DNA of 64,000 bases from Hormiphora californensis (lineage: Eukaryota > Ctenophora > Tentaculata > Cydippida > Pleurobrachiidae), in NCBI GenBank assembly GCA_020137815.1, contig CM035359.1, positions 5,835,179 to 5,899,178 on the forward strand. The letters are read 5' to 3'. Below, piece after piece: positions 12,601 through 24,724 of the stretch (the stretch's first letter is position 1; each line of letters begins with the position of its first letter). Under the pieces are notes generated by a model. The model made no database searches. It was not told the origin of the DNA and was given only the letters and a program-made list of their open reading frames with translations. The translations under genes were made by a program, and so were the position numbers.

Positions 12601-15600
12601 GACTGTGTCTGGGTGGGGTTAAGGTCTTTGCCTATGGAGGCATCACGATTCGCGGGCTGCACGACAAGATAGTGGGCTTCATCCCTGACAGCTCTACAAA
12701 AACTGTGACCCTATTGGTCGGGACAAACGATTTAGATAGTAGCCTTTCGATATGGTCAATAGTAGATAGATATATCGATCTCATGGAGGTAGTACGTAGG
12801 GCCTATCCAAATGCCCTGATCAATTGTATAAATGTTCTACCTAGGGCGGACATTAGAGATATTGGGATGGATATAGTGAGGCTTAATAGGCTATTGGAGG
12901 ATTTCGTTGAGATGGAGGTAGTCGGGGCTTCATGGATTAGGCTCTTTAGGGAGTACCTGGATCACTGTGGGTGCTGTCCCAATCTCAACCTTCTAGCGAG
13001 AGGGAGGCTGCACCACAGTGTGAAGGGGAAACAAATACTTATTAACTGTATCCTGAGATGCATTGGTAGAGCAATCGAATATAGAAGGCGATATAGAGCA
13101 GATCGGGTGGCCGGCTCCTGAGCTACAAAAATTTTGGTTTGAAATGATAGATCTTGAAACTTATCGCAGTCGTATTGGAACCCACTACCAACGTAAATCT
13201 AACCATGAAAACAACAAAACAAACCGACTAAGACACTACACATCACAATATTCCACAACATACCGCGAACCCCCGTATAATTCTCAATTTCTTCGCTTTT
13301 TCTTAGCCGGTTCCGGTGTCTTTCTATATGGATTCATAATATTTCTATGTTTTCTCGGCCTTTCCAGGCAGTCATTCTCCAACAATCTAGACCATTGCTT
13401 GCCACGATCTGTTCAGAGTGGCAGTTTTATGAAACCTCAAATCTATCCCCTTTATTTAGCAATACAAATGGCATACCTTTTATGCATAACCTCCAGTAGC
13501 AACATATCTTCTAAAAGAAATGATATAAAAATCAAAACACTGTTTTTCCTGAAAACATTAGTCAGATCTCTAATATACTTTTTTTCGTAGCTAGTGGCAC
13601 TGCTACTCTAGTGATACAACCCTGATTACCAATCCGGGCCAAAACAAAGTTGAAACTAGACCCTTAAAAAGTATTTTTGTAACATCAGGGTTTAATAAAG
13701 AACCTAGACCTCAAAAAATCCAACCTTCCAGGCAAATAAAAAGTGATTTAAGGGCCCATACCTGTAACTTATCCCCCGATATATTTATTCTAAATGAAAA
13801 TGGTTTTCTAAGTTATATAGAGATAATGAAGTGGTATGGATCAGACTACACAGTTTATAGAAAAGATAAAACTACGGGCGAAAAAAAAATACAAAAAAAA
13901 AGGGGGGGGGGGGTAAGATCAGAAAAAAAACAATGCGGGTTTAAAGTTTTCTATATAAGGAAATTTGGAGATCTTCCCATTTAAAAGGCTTGTTAAAGCA
14001 AAAAAAAAGGGGAAAACTTTTTTATCTAACATATTATAGAATGATTACAGTAGTTGAGTTTGCAATCAGTAGAGGAATATTATTAGAGCTCATAAAAAGA
14101 TATAGCAACATAGCATTTATAGGTGACTTGAATTTTAAGTTCAGTAAGGACGGGGTGTACCCGTACTTCGAACTCCAGCCACTCCAGGTTCCTGGTATTT
14201 GATAATTTAGGTCTAAAGTTTAAAATTAAAAAAATCTACCCATCGTCAGGTAAATTCTCGACCTCATCATGACTAATCAAACTGATATGTTTTTCAAGCA
14301 CTATCCCAACCCAAAACCCTTACTTCTTCTGATCTTTTCCCTTAACAGCTGATATCCCCCGATCAAGAAACCCAAGTCTGTAGAAAATGAGAAAAATTTT
14401 TTTACAAAAAGGCGGATGGAAAAGCATAAATAATGAATTAGGTAAAGTTTATGGGGGCCTTTTTTAGAAAACCGTACAATTAAAAAAAAAGGAATCTTAA
14501 ATCAAAAAGGACATAATCTTAGAAAACAATTTTCCCATGGTTTCGTTAAAGTTGGGGAAAACCCCCATGGGAGACAGTGAGTGAAAAATCTAAAAAAAAA
14601 TCGATGAGAAAAAAAGTCAGCTAAAGCTCGGGGCAGATCCTGCCCCTTTAAAAATTTTTCCCAAAAAATTGAAAGGATATAGGGAAATGGTTAAAAATAA
14701 AAAGGAAAGTTATTTCACTGCGAAGGGCCCGGAAACTCTGTTCTAAAAAGTTGTACAAACCATTTGGTCTTATCACTAGTACTAGAAATTCCGAGTTCTA
14801 CAAACGAAAAAAATCCATCCACAATTAGAAGAAAATGTAACATGTTTTAATTTCTTTTTTAGTCAACAGTTCTGGGTAGCAGTGATTAAAAAAACTCACG
14901 TTAATTAAGAGAAATAATTTTGGGGCTGAATGACACTTATTTTAGGAAAATGATGTTTTTAAAATCTCAAAAATTTAGACCATCAAAACCACTGGTCCGA
15001 TAATATAGAGGGGATTGTCAAAGAAATGCGGGGTTTTTTCTTAGTAAACCCTTTTCCCTTTTTTTTAATAGCTGTTTTCCCCGCTGGCGTTTTCTGCCGA
15101 ATGGGAAAAATGCCAATGTTGCCCTATACACAAAAAGTGTGCCAAGAACGATGTTAGGGAAATTTGGCCCATATCCCAAAAAGTTTAGTATGAAAGTCTT
15201 TGAAAATTTAGTCGGGCAAAACTTACTCTCAATGCAAAGAAAAATAAAAAAAACATAAAAGGCTTTTTCCTCATAAATCTGTAAAACACAGCTTATTGAA
15301 ATTTTCGCAAATTGCCTAAATTCTAAACAATCACCCAAAAAGATATGTTTATTTGACTTTTTAAAGGGTTTTGATAGTTCTCCAAAGACTTAAATTAGAA
15401 AAAAATTAAGAACCAAAATTTATATAGCGGGAAAACTGCTAAACTTTATAAAAAAATTTTCTCCCAAAATCGAAGACAGCGTGTAAAGGGAGATGGCTCA
15501 TTCCGATGGACTCTGTAACACCCGGTTGTAAACCCCAGGGTTATTCTGGCCCCTAATTTTTTCCATTTAAAACGTATTGGGTTTTAGTTAGGGGATGGTA

Positions 15601-17669
15601 CCAAATAAAATATATGCCGAGACTCAAAATTGGCGGGAAAAAGAGTCAAAACCAGTCTGCAGTTAGATATAGATAATTAGAAACGGGAGCACTGAAATAA
15701 AATGAAGTTTCATCCTTAAATGTAAAGTAAAACGTAACAGTAAAGTGGTTAAGATATTTTGAATTATTGGGGGGAGTAAAAACTAGATGTACATGTCGAA
15801 ACGTTTTTGGGGTGTTATGCGGGGAAAAATAAGCTACACTGATCCCTCGAATTTGTTCAAAAAACTTTACAAAAAACTAGGTCTGTCAAACGGCACTGTA
15901 ATATGGTTGTCAACACAAGCTAAAAAAACTCTTTAAAAGTAATTAGGACTTTTAAACTGTTTTCCCAATTGGGACCCTTTAAGTGATAATGGTCTCAGTA
16001 AGTTGAAAAAAAATACAAAAAAGGGGGTGTGAAATTTCTTTTAAGAAAAATTGTAGCTACACTGAATGAAAAATTTGAGAAAATTTTGTGAACTGAAACT
16101 ATTCCGATGTCCTCAAATTCCCTTTCACCGATATACTCTTCTGCACAAAAAGTTATTTCACATTCCCCGCAACTACCTGCAACTACAATGTAGGGCAGAC
16201 AAAACCCATTTTACTAGAACAACGAGATTCCAGAGTGAGAGAGAGACCTTCATATTGTTTGTACCGAGAGGGCAAGACTTGAGTCATTTGAGCAGTCATT
16301 TTTCTACAGAACACATTTGGCCTGGAATTTACTCCCACTGTCTCTAAGAGAAATATGCAACCCTGCACTTTTTTCCATTAAACTCAAGAACCACATGCTA
16401 GAACACGGAGTAACATAAAATATCTTCTACTACAGCTGTATCTCTATTACTAGCCCTCTAATCCTAGATTTAAGGAAAGTACAGCTGTGAAGCATTTTGC
16501 TGCACTCTCTTTCTCTCTCTCTCCCTCACTCTCGCTCTCTCTCTCGCTCTCTCCCTCATTCTCCCCTTCTCTCAAAACCTCTCTAATATATCTCTCCCTC
16601 CTGCACTCTTTCTACTTCCTAAAACACTCTCTCCAGCATGACTATATGACGTGACTCACCGACAGGACAAAATAATCTAAAATACACAAAAATAAAATTT
16701 AATAAATCAATACCTCTAATTTATTAAACTAATTTATTATCTACATTACCCTATAAATTGATTTAGTGTGACTCTGCGGCGTAAGCGTCTAATTAGACCT
16801 GCCTCTAATCTGCTCTATATACAGGGACTTATATATATTTATATTTTTATGTGTGCTACTTTTCCTGTATATGTTGCAAATTAGTTTAAAATCAAATCAA
16901 AATCAAATCAAATGAGGGTCAGAACACAAGATGTGACAAAAGATGTGGCATGGTTGAATTGTTCACACTTCAGTGGATATGGCTAATGGCTACTCACGTC
17001 AGTATCCTTATCAACTGTTTTTGTTGTGTTCCCTAGTTTCTCTCCGACCAGTTGTTTTGTGTACTTGTAGTTTGTTATCGTCCACTTCTTGATTTGTTCC
17101 AGTTTAGGGGGCTCCAATGTTAAACACTGTACGGGGAACAATCTATCAGATTAGGGAACACAAATACCAATTGGAAAGGGAGGTATGGGTTGATCTACCG
17201 AACCCTCACAGCCTGTGAGTCACATGAAATAAAATGACGGCGTGAGCCACACAAGGTATTGGGTGAGCAAATATATTCCCACATATATGAGTAAACCTTT
17301 GGGAAACCTTTCAATAATGTGAATCAAAAGTCAGTAAAAACTAAATAAAGCACCTTTTTATCGGAAATAAATGGATTATCAGTAAAGCTGTCAGTAAACT
17401 GTCCCCCTTCTACTAATCCACTTTCTATCTGTCTGTCGTTTGTCTGTCTGTCAGTGTTATAGTCTGTCTGTCTGTCATTATAGTCTGTCATCATTTCATA
17501 TTGTTCTAACTGATCAGATGATGGGGTGGTGGTACTGTCGGGAGTTTTCATATTGTGGAAGAGTTATTATATTGTACAATTCAACACACACAGTAGTAGG
17601 AGACAAAAGGAAACAGCGGTGTGTTGAGAATGGTGGTCGTGTGCGGAGAGAGAAAGAGAGAGAGAGTGA

Positions 17670-17754
<85 letters not shown>

Positions 17755-18545
17755 CTACTACAATAACATACAATATGTGCGGCACCAGGTGCAGCTACCA
17801 TCTGGTTACTGTAGGATTGTGTGGTTTTGTGTGACACGTATTGATCGAGGAAGGAAGCATTTAAAAAGGAACGAAAAATAATCAAAAAAATCTTGATCGC
17901 TCTGAACCTACCACTTTTCTGAGATTCAGTGGGGGTGCGAACTCCAATGATGGCTCTAAATCCACCGTCCTTTCCTCAGCACCAGCAGGTAGATCAGGTA
18001 CTACATCAACCATAGTGGGCATGACTTGTAGAGAACACTCCCTTCTATACACAACCTGTTTATCACGTGACTCTTTATTATCAGTATGGGATTCTCTAAA
18101 TGTTACGTGATCGGTATGTGACTTTTCAAATGTCACGTGTTTCTGAACAGATGAAGTTGGTTTATCATCATCCCAAACATCATCCCCGTTCTCCATATCG
18201 TCCTCTTCCTCTTCTTCGTCCTCCAGGGGAAAGAGTTGAGATGCTAATGTCCGTCCCTTTCCTCCCTCCTCAGAGCTGCTATCTGAGGGTGTCAGTTCCT
18301 GTTCCGTGGGAAATAACTCCGCTGCCAACCTTCGTACACCTTCCTCTTTATCAACTTCTTCCGAGTTCTGGACCTCGGAATCTTCCGAATCTTCCCTTCT
18401 TCTCTCTGCGGTGTCTTCCTTTCTTCTCTCACGATCTTCCCGATCCTCGTCCGTATCTTGGTCCATTATAGCAAAAACAGAGACTCCTTCAATAACAAAG
18501 TACTAACAGGCCACGAGAGACAGAAATAGAGAATGACAACGATGG

Positions 18546-18616
<71 letters not shown>

Positions 18617-20110
18617 GACGTAGTGTACTAGCAAGTTGTAGGACTCTACAACACAAGCATAACATGCAAAACGGATGAGAGAGAAAGGTTAAGTGAAAGA
18701 TGAAGGGGAGAGAAAGAAAGAGAGTGTGATAGTCGATGGAGATAGAGAGATAGAAGGAAGGGGTGCGGATTATAATAAAGGAAGGGGAATATTCCAATAA
18801 GACCCTCTCGCCACCTGACCATGTGTCAGTAGAGGGATTGAGAGAGAGAGTGTGTGTGTGATGTGAGAGAGAGAGAGAGAGAGTGCGTGAGCAATGAGCA
18901 TCTTGCATCGCAGCTCACGCAATTGCACAGTGTGTCACTAAATGGGCGTTGGGCCCTGACATATTTTATACCCTATTGCCAGACAGGCCACAGAAGTAGC
19001 AGCGCAACCCCAGCCCCTACTAAGTTTTATTGTGCAATAACCCCCTCCGACTAATTTATATCATGCAGTCTTACAGCTTACTACCAAATATCTTCTCTTA
19101 CCGGTTGTGTTCTGTTGTCGTATCGTGGTACCGTCATTTCAGGGTATTGTTGAGGCTGCTGACTTGCCGCGTAGTGGGGCGGTAACACTGCAGAGGAGAA
19201 GAGAGGTTAAAGACTTGGTGATCATTGGTAATATCTATAGTGAAATCACAGCGTTGAAAAGCGACACGGGCAAAGAGATGGATAACAAGGCGGATCAGCC
19301 TGGTCCAATTCCCCAAACGTTAACAATTCTAACCCTCTGTTCATATATCACGAACACAAGATTATTACTTATATCAGCATCCCTACCTGGAGCTGTTGCC
19401 GTTCCAGCAGATGGCATAACATCATCGTCATCAAATGTAACGTACTTCCTCTCTCCGTTCATACTGGTGGCACTCGTGTCTGGAAGGGCGGGGTTTCTGG
19501 GTTAGTGTGCCAAAAGCAAAATTACGCATACATACACACGGGAGATCGTGAGCAAAAATCTGGATTCCTTTTTTAAGGAATTGATAACGAAATTTCAGCC
19601 AGGTGCCAACCTGTATCAACTGATAAAGTAAACTCATTTGAACGGCTCATGATGTACCGTTATACAGGTATAGCTCGAATGAAGCGTGTAGAACGAAATA
19701 AAACGAGTGTGGAGGGATGAGAAACACTGCCAACGGAAAGAGACAATGAGTAGCGATTCACGAGGCAGTGGTGTAAATTTCAGGCCCTAATTGGAAGATC
19801 AAGTTTCCATGTGCATACGTCACAGTTACATGTGAGGGGAACGTGTCAAGTTTCCATGGTAACTGTAACGGATGAAATTGCTGACAAATGTAGTGTGTAC
19901 TGTGTAACCATGGTAACTAGAGTGTAACCATGGTAACTAGAGTGTAACCATGGTAACTAGAGTGTAACCATGGTAACTAGAGTGTAACCATTGTAACTAG
20001 AGTGTAACCGGAACCATGGAGTGGCCAAATCATATTTGGGGGTGCATATTACAGCATCACTTACCGAGATTAACGTCTGCGAAGGAACTCATCGATGTGC
20101 TTGATGGCAT
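9658..20110 (-). CDS. ARFIP: Arfaptin (AH/BAR domain protein)
   Basis: Membrane-curving AH/BAR protein that binds Arf, Arl1 and Rac GTPases at the trans-Golgi. Exons in transcript order: 20110-20065 (ATG), 19479-19387, 19187-19102, about 18502-17912, 17126-16998, 11182-11057, 10946-10853, 10694-10619, 10513-10405, 10281-10198, 9957-9658. All phases agree. The N-terminal 250 residues are acidic and disordered. The AH domain runs from KKWTITNYKYTKQLVGEKLG through the conserved LTVKNYENARIEYDAYR to LEMFNSAVIAYFSGNGEQL, matching arfaptin exon by exon. The C-terminal ~70 residues after GNGEQL are unlike the family and may be partly untranslated. The first four exons rest mainly on phase and splice sites; the fourth could instead hold an internal start at 18466. 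The intron 11183-16997 holds a LINE on the opposite strand. Confidence 0.92.
12579..13121 (+). CDS. SGNH-hydrolase-like ORF1 domain of the LINE
   Basis: 180 residues from the start of the GDS block. Block I is GDSMLKGL with the putative catalytic Ser, block II is AYGGITIRGLHDKI, and block III is LLVGTNDL with the Asn. The C-terminal block RGRLHHSVKGKQ has the His, but the usual Asp three residues before it is not Asp. The domain fold is clear; hydrolase activity is doubtful. In these retroelements the domain is thought to aid RNP assembly or membrane interaction (family knowledge). The frame continues upstream, so the ATG at 12579 is probably not the true start. Confidence 0.8.
   Translation: MGDSMLKGLCLGGVKVFAYGGITIRGLHDKIVGFIPDSSTKTVTLLVGTNDLDSSLSIWSIVDRYIDLMEVVRRAYPNALINCINVLPRADIRDIGMDIVRLNRLLEDFVEMEVVGASWIRLFREYLDHCGCCPNLNLLARGRLHHSVKGKQILINCILRCIGRAIEYRRRYRADRVAGS
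13620..14210 (+). pseudogene. AP-like endonuclease (EEP fold) remnant of the LINE
   Basis: One frame reads LSPDIFILNENGFL and then YTVYRKDKTTGEKK with a GGGV motif, typical of the N-terminal half of LINE endonucleases. Another frame gives NIAFIGDLNFKFS, the conserved GD(F/L)N motif. The shift between them is near homopolymers around 13905-13930, so the break is either decay or assembly error. Confidence 0.65.
14261..16050. other. Degraded interior of the LINE
   Basis: A/T-rich sequence with many short A, T and G runs and no sustained frame. By position it should encode the reverse transcriptase, but I cannot recover its motifs. Texture suggests error-prone gap filling on top of possible decay. 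Confidence 0.5.
17640..17750. repeat. (GA)n microsatellite in arfaptin intron
   Basis: About 50 GA units with interruptions; reads (CT)n on the arfaptin strand. Confidence 0.95.
18548..18612. repeat. (GA)n microsatellite before arfaptin exon 4
   Basis: Pyrimidine-rich (CT)n on the transcribed strand, ending about 45 nt upstream of the inferred acceptor at 18503. Confidence 0.95.
19898..20010. repeat. 20-bp tandem repeat, about 5.5 copies
   Basis: Unit TGTAACCATGGTAACTAGAG, nearly identical between copies and containing the near-palindrome TAACCATGGTAA. It lies in the first intron of the arfaptin gene, 55 bp downstream of its first exon. Confidence 0.95.
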
Positions 20111-20461
20111 TGGGTGCTAGAATCAAGGTAGAATTAGTTATTGATGCTTGCTGGGGTAATGTATAATAAGAAATTAAACACGGAGTGTATCTTATTTTAG
20201 CGACTTAAATAGAACGTAAACAAAATATCAATCAAAAAGAATAACCCTGATTTCAACTACCTACTATCCTATTATGTTACTCTAAAAACTCAGCGCAAAA
20301 GAGCTAAATCACACGTTTTTTAGATTTCCGATCGAATCTCACATCCCTCTTTCTAAAAGCGAATCCAGCTCATACAAGTATATTGTTCCCCAGATTACTG
20401 AACGTAAAGATAAATTAGGAAACAGCGTCGTTCAATAAACCAACTGATAATAAATATGTGT
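20111..20461. other. Spacer between OST3/6 and arfaptin
   Basis: 350 bp between the stop of the upstream OST3/6 gene and the arfaptin start, both on the minus strand. It must hold the OST3/6 3' UTR and the arfaptin promoter. No distinct motif recognised. Confidence 0.5.
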
Positions 20462-20918
20462 CTAAAACAGAAGGCTATAGGGATACGATCTGTGTTTTAG
20501 TCTGAAGACTGCTAGTAGAACGGAGAAGAAGAAGACAACAAGAGCCAGTCCACCATACGCCATATCTGAAATAGAGAGAGGGAGAGTTACCAGCTGTTTA
20601 GAAATCAATTACTTCCAGACGGTTCTAATATAAACTGTAGTAGTGAACATGATAACTACATGGCCTGGTAAACCGATACAAGTGTTCAGGCTCTTGATCG
20701 TGTAAACTGGTAAAGTATAAAATCAAAAGATTTAGACATTAAGGATGTAATCAAGGTGAGAAAGCAATGTGATGGATCTTGCAAAGCTAGTAATAAAGAG
20801 TGAGAGAAAGATGAGGTGCAACATCATTACACACTCAGACCACGTCAACATAGATACAAACACAGATGCAAAGGCACCTGGTATATACATAAAGTGAGTG
20901 TGAAATGAAAGAGAGAGA

Positions 20919-20975
<57 letters not shown>

Positions 20976-20997
20976 AGAGAGAGTGAGAGAGAGAGAG

Positions 20998-21042
<45 letters not shown>

Positions 21043-24000
21043 AGAGATTGTGTAAAAGAAGGAAACACCATACTGCACAAAGTAAACAACTGGTGAAGAA
21101 ATCACAGTGGTGGAAATGAAGAAAAAGAGAGAGAGATGGAGAGAGGTTGAGAGAGAAAGTGAGCTAGAGAGAAAGAGAGATATAAAGATAGAGATATAGA
21201 TAGAGAGATGCAGGCTGACTCACATTTAGAGTTAGGGTTATTAGGATCCTTGGGTGCATCAGCCATCAGGATAAATCCAAATGCGATGGCTCCATTGACT
21301 ACTGCAACAATGTAGCTCTCAGCCACAAACATCATGTTACTACTACCGTGGATAAAACTTGTTCTTCCTGAGCAGGGTTAACTTAAATTAAACTCAGATT
21401 TGATTTTCCCTTCCATCATTCCTATCTCTCTGTTTTTATATAACACTCAAACAACTGACCAATAACGTTCCTTCCTTACCTGAGGCCCGGTCGACGTGAG
21501 CGAAGGGGGCACCACGGATGTGCAGCCACATTTGTCCACTTGTCATGGCAAACATAATAAACTGGGGAGGGGAAGATGTGAGGATAATTTCAGAATGATT
21601 TCTCCAAGATTCACAGGATACATACAGCTATAGGTAACAGATCTGTGACATCATCTCACTATCTAAAAGCACTTACCATGGCAGTGATGGCCCAGTATTT
21701 CCACTTGTAAAGGAAGTCCAAACTGTTTCCTTTTATCAACAGAGTTCCTGATACCGCGAATAGGAATACTCCCAGTAAGATGGCAGTTGGTGTAGTTAGG
21801 GGGCCTGTAATAATGATAACATTATTTATTTCAGTACCACTATTGACTATAGTCTATACCGGTATCTAAAAGGACAGTAATTAATCTTGTTGAAGCTCTC
21901 CTGACTCATTCTATTTTGGTCGTTAAATCCCCACAACGAAATAGTCCCCAAAGATAAGTTGCAGTTTTCCGATGACACTAACCTAATAACCTCGATGACA
22001 ACCTCGCTCCTTTCCTTGACCCATTTCGCCACTGCCTCAGCCGAAATTCCTCGCCTCTCAATATCAAACTTGTCCTCTGCCTTTCTCTTTCCACTGGCAG
22101 GGAAATGAAGAACTACCGGGGCTGATGTCAGCTTCAACTGTAGAGGGGTTTAGATATTGTTAAACCATTGGGAAAGGTACTAGCGTACTAAAGTACTATA
22201 CTGGATAGGCCCAGTAAAACTTTAAAAGTTGGGCCCCGGGTATTCCAAACTCATTTCCTTGAGTTTTGGTACCAGATCAGATATAAACACAAACCCGCTG
22301 AAAGATGGACGCCCCACCATCATAATCAACTACAGAGAAGAAAACACGATTATCAAAGGACCGGGAGTAACGGTGCGATTTGGCCAGCGTGATAAACTCA
22401 CTGTGAGCTTCCCTGGGTTAGAGATTCAATTAATCATTGTTAATGCATGGGTGAGGTTGAAATTAAGCAAACGCCAAATAGCGTGTTAAACATTTACCAT
22501 GCGTTTTCTCGCTCGATGAGAGAGTCTAACCAATAAATTAACAGAGAGCTAGTAATTATTAATTAAATGGAAGACGTGTACTTACTTGCATATTTTGCAT
22601 TGACGGTTAGGGGCCAGCGCGGTAAACATGACAACCATACTGTAGTTTCTGGGCATCGTTCTGAAAGCAAAGCAACATTATTTCATGTGAAACAGCGTTT
22701 TTGGAGTCTGTTGATGGGCAAAATTTTTCTTTTTTCTATCCCAACCAACATAGCTTGAAGCTTTCTCTCCCTTGATTCTTTTATACATAGAAAACTAGTA
22801 AGCTCTCACTCGCATTTGTATTGAAAGTTTTGTTGTGGCGAGCTGGATGGTGGGCGAGGGAGAGCAAGAAAGAAGAGATATATAGGGGGACAGAGAGAGA
22901 AGGGGAAATCAAGGTAAAGATAACTACTATCTCTTCTCTCAAGTTTTATAAGAGAGAGAGAGAGAGAGAGCTGTTCCAATTCCATCTATTCTGGGCAGAG
23001 CGTTGTGTTGAACTCTTCTGTTCTAAGATCATACTACAACTAACAACTAGGTCCAGTTATCTAGATTATCTAGATTATCTGGATTATCTAGATGATCGTA
23101 TGGGAGTGATTTTCCTAGTTTTGCTTCTGTCAGTTCCGCTAGGAGTTTACGGAAATTGCTCAACCACCAAACTTGCATCTATCAGTGAAGCAACATCAAG
23201 ATCTATCTTCAAAAATGGTAAGTTTTAGCTCGTATTAGCCCGTATTAGCTCGTTTAGCTACATTTAAGACCGAGTACTACTACTACTGAACTACGAGTGC
23301 CTGAGCTTGCCAATGGCAATCCCATAGGGGACTATCGTAAAACGATATCGCCGTTACTAGGGTCTAGGAGAGTAGCCCCCCCAACCCCCACTGTTGACTG
23401 TTTATAGGAACTACCATTATATGGCAGGGTGGAATACTTTAATTGGTCTATTAAGTTTTATCAAACTCTTTCAGAAAACAAACACATCGCTCAAAACGTT
23501 CTTGACAATGATATTAACACGATGTTTCATTCACTTATCGATGAGAATCCTGAGTGGCTCAAGCTAAAGCTCACAGTGTCATCATGGGTTGACAGAGTGG
23601 TCATTATAAACAGGTAAATTACAAGCCACTGAAGTCCGTAATTCATAATGCGTGTTGTATTATTTTTTGCCTAGCAGGATTTAATTTCGCAATTCGTGCA
23701 CCCCGCCAGCAAAACACATGTAAAGGAGGGTTAGAACATAACACTTATTTTTGAATTCTTCAACTCATATTTAGCTTAAATGGGGCTGTAATTGTAATCG
23801 TGGCATACTAAATTAAAACTTCAATAGGTGTAAAAATGTCAATGCAAAAAGCTCAACCCGGCTTGCTGGAACTCAAATATTACTACTGGGAGCCACAACC
23901 AACACCACTTGCGGGACTATCTCAACAATAAACTCTAACATAGAATCTGTAGAGGACCAAACATACACTATTTCCTGCCCAAATACCAGCGAACCTACCA

Positions 24001-24724
24001 TTGCTGTCTTCCTATATGATGACACATCTAGTGAGACTAAAATCATAATGAACATCGCAGAGGTCATGGTGTATTCACACACGTGTGAGACGGAAACTAA
24101 TATTGGTAAGTGGGTTTAAATAAATGTAAAATGAGGGGGGTTGGAGTCGAGTCCCCCAAAAGTAAATATTGGAATTTGGGGTTGTTTTGTTTGTTTATTG
24201 TGTCGGTGCTTGTTTCAGATGTGTAGCTTCAATTAATGTTTAAAAACTCTGTAAAAATTAGCAGGATTTTTGCAGAGTTGTGTTATGTCTTTGTTCCATG
24301 TTATCTAGTAATCGCAGAATATTAGCACTCTAACTTTCTAGCAGGTGCACTGCCGCTTTATCTCTCACTTCCAACTTCCAATACCATATATGGTTTACAT
24401 GACCATATATGGTCAGGTATGATATTCCACCGGCTCCTTACCTGATGAAAGAACGATACTTGTCCTCGTCAAGTTTGATAACTGGTGACCGGTAACTCAA
24501 CTCTGTCAGCTGCTCCACACGAGCTTCCAGAGACTGAAAGAGGTAAATATATTACGTCAGGGGGGTTAATGAAGGTAATAGGTATTGGTTACATGCAGGG
24601 TGGGCACCTCATTTTAGAGCTCGAAGTGATTCCGAAAAAGTTTAGAATGAGCGAGAGAATATTTTCTACTTACATTGGAAGACACGGCGGTGAGACATAT
24701 CACCAGTACTAAAAACCTCAACAT
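20462..24724 (-). CDS. MAGT1/TUSC3-like: Oligosaccharyltransferase OST3/OST6 subunit (MAGT1/TUSC3 type)
   Basis: ER membrane thiol-oxidoreductase subunit of the STT3B oligosaccharyltransferase, helping N-glycosylation of cysteine-bound sites. Nine exons in transcript order: 24724-24674 (signal peptide [16 protein letters not shown]), 24533-24442, 22660-22586, 22400-22295, 22137-21983, 21804-21677, 21561-21480, 21367-21224, 20565-20462. The luminal thioredoxin-like domain carries CKIC (CxxC) in [20 protein letters not shown], then [14 protein letters not shown] and [13 protein letters not shown]. Four hydrophobic segments follow, with the conserved [14 protein letters not shown] and [13 protein letters not shown]. 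The end YPYSLLF matches the family. Phases agree except at 21983/21804: the join reads RPPNY as in vertebrate homologues, but the next hydrophobic segment lies one frame away, suggesting a single-base error there. A lectin-like gene lies antisense in intron 2. Confidence 0.95.
20905..21040. repeat. (GA)n microsatellite in the last OST3/6 intron
   Basis: About 130 bp of GA with a few AAA interruptions, in the intron between the exons at 21224 and 20565; (CT)n on the gene's strand. Confidence 0.95.
23100..24105 (+). CDS. Secreted F-type-lectin (fucolectin)-like protein, nested antisense in OST3/6
   Basis: Exons 23100-23217, 23475-23613 and 23828-24105, with agreeing phases. The third exon ends at a good GTAAGT donor, so at least one further exon is expected but was not found. 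Residues 1-18 are a signal peptide ([18 protein letters not shown]). The ~140-residue domain has [20 protein letters not shown], then [19 protein letters not shown] and a final Cys, in the order of fucolectin/F5-8-type-C lectins (W-x-V-x-L, V-x-I-x-N-R, R-L-x-G, C-G-x-I). These bind fucose or other glycans outside the cell. The canonical sugar-binding His/Arg set is not clearly conserved, so specificity is open. The whole gene sits between OST3/6 exons at 22660 and 24442, on the other strand. Confidence 0.78.

Larger units (their letters stand above)
11560..16430 (+). mobile_element. Non-LTR retrotransposon (LINE) with SGNH-type ORF1, decayed or badly assembled
   Basis: Inserted in an arfaptin intron, opposite to that gene. 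In order: proline-rich sequence (11.6-12.5 kb), an SGNH-hydrolase ORF (12579-13121), a frame with one membrane-like segment (13063-13590), remains of an AP-type endonuclease (13.62-14.21 kb), a long wrecked stretch where the reverse transcriptase should be, and a LINE-type C-terminus (NPALFSIKLKNHMLEHGVT, ending at 16418). SGNH/esterase ORF1 is known from CR1-like LINEs. Both ends are approximate. Confidence 0.7.

Noticed and set aside
17354-17534. Possible arfaptin exon (PDSTTTPSSDQLEQYEMM...)
   Set aside because: It has donor- and acceptor-like edges but would break the reading frame. The exons at 17912 and 17126 join perfectly without it. At most a cassette or non-exonic sequence.
22229-22489. 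Plus-strand 86-codon frame resembling an extracellular beta-rich domain
   Set aside because: The minus strand of the same stretch encodes the OST3/6 exon 22400-22295 ([14 protein letters not shown]), in phase with its neighbours. The plus frame is its shadow.
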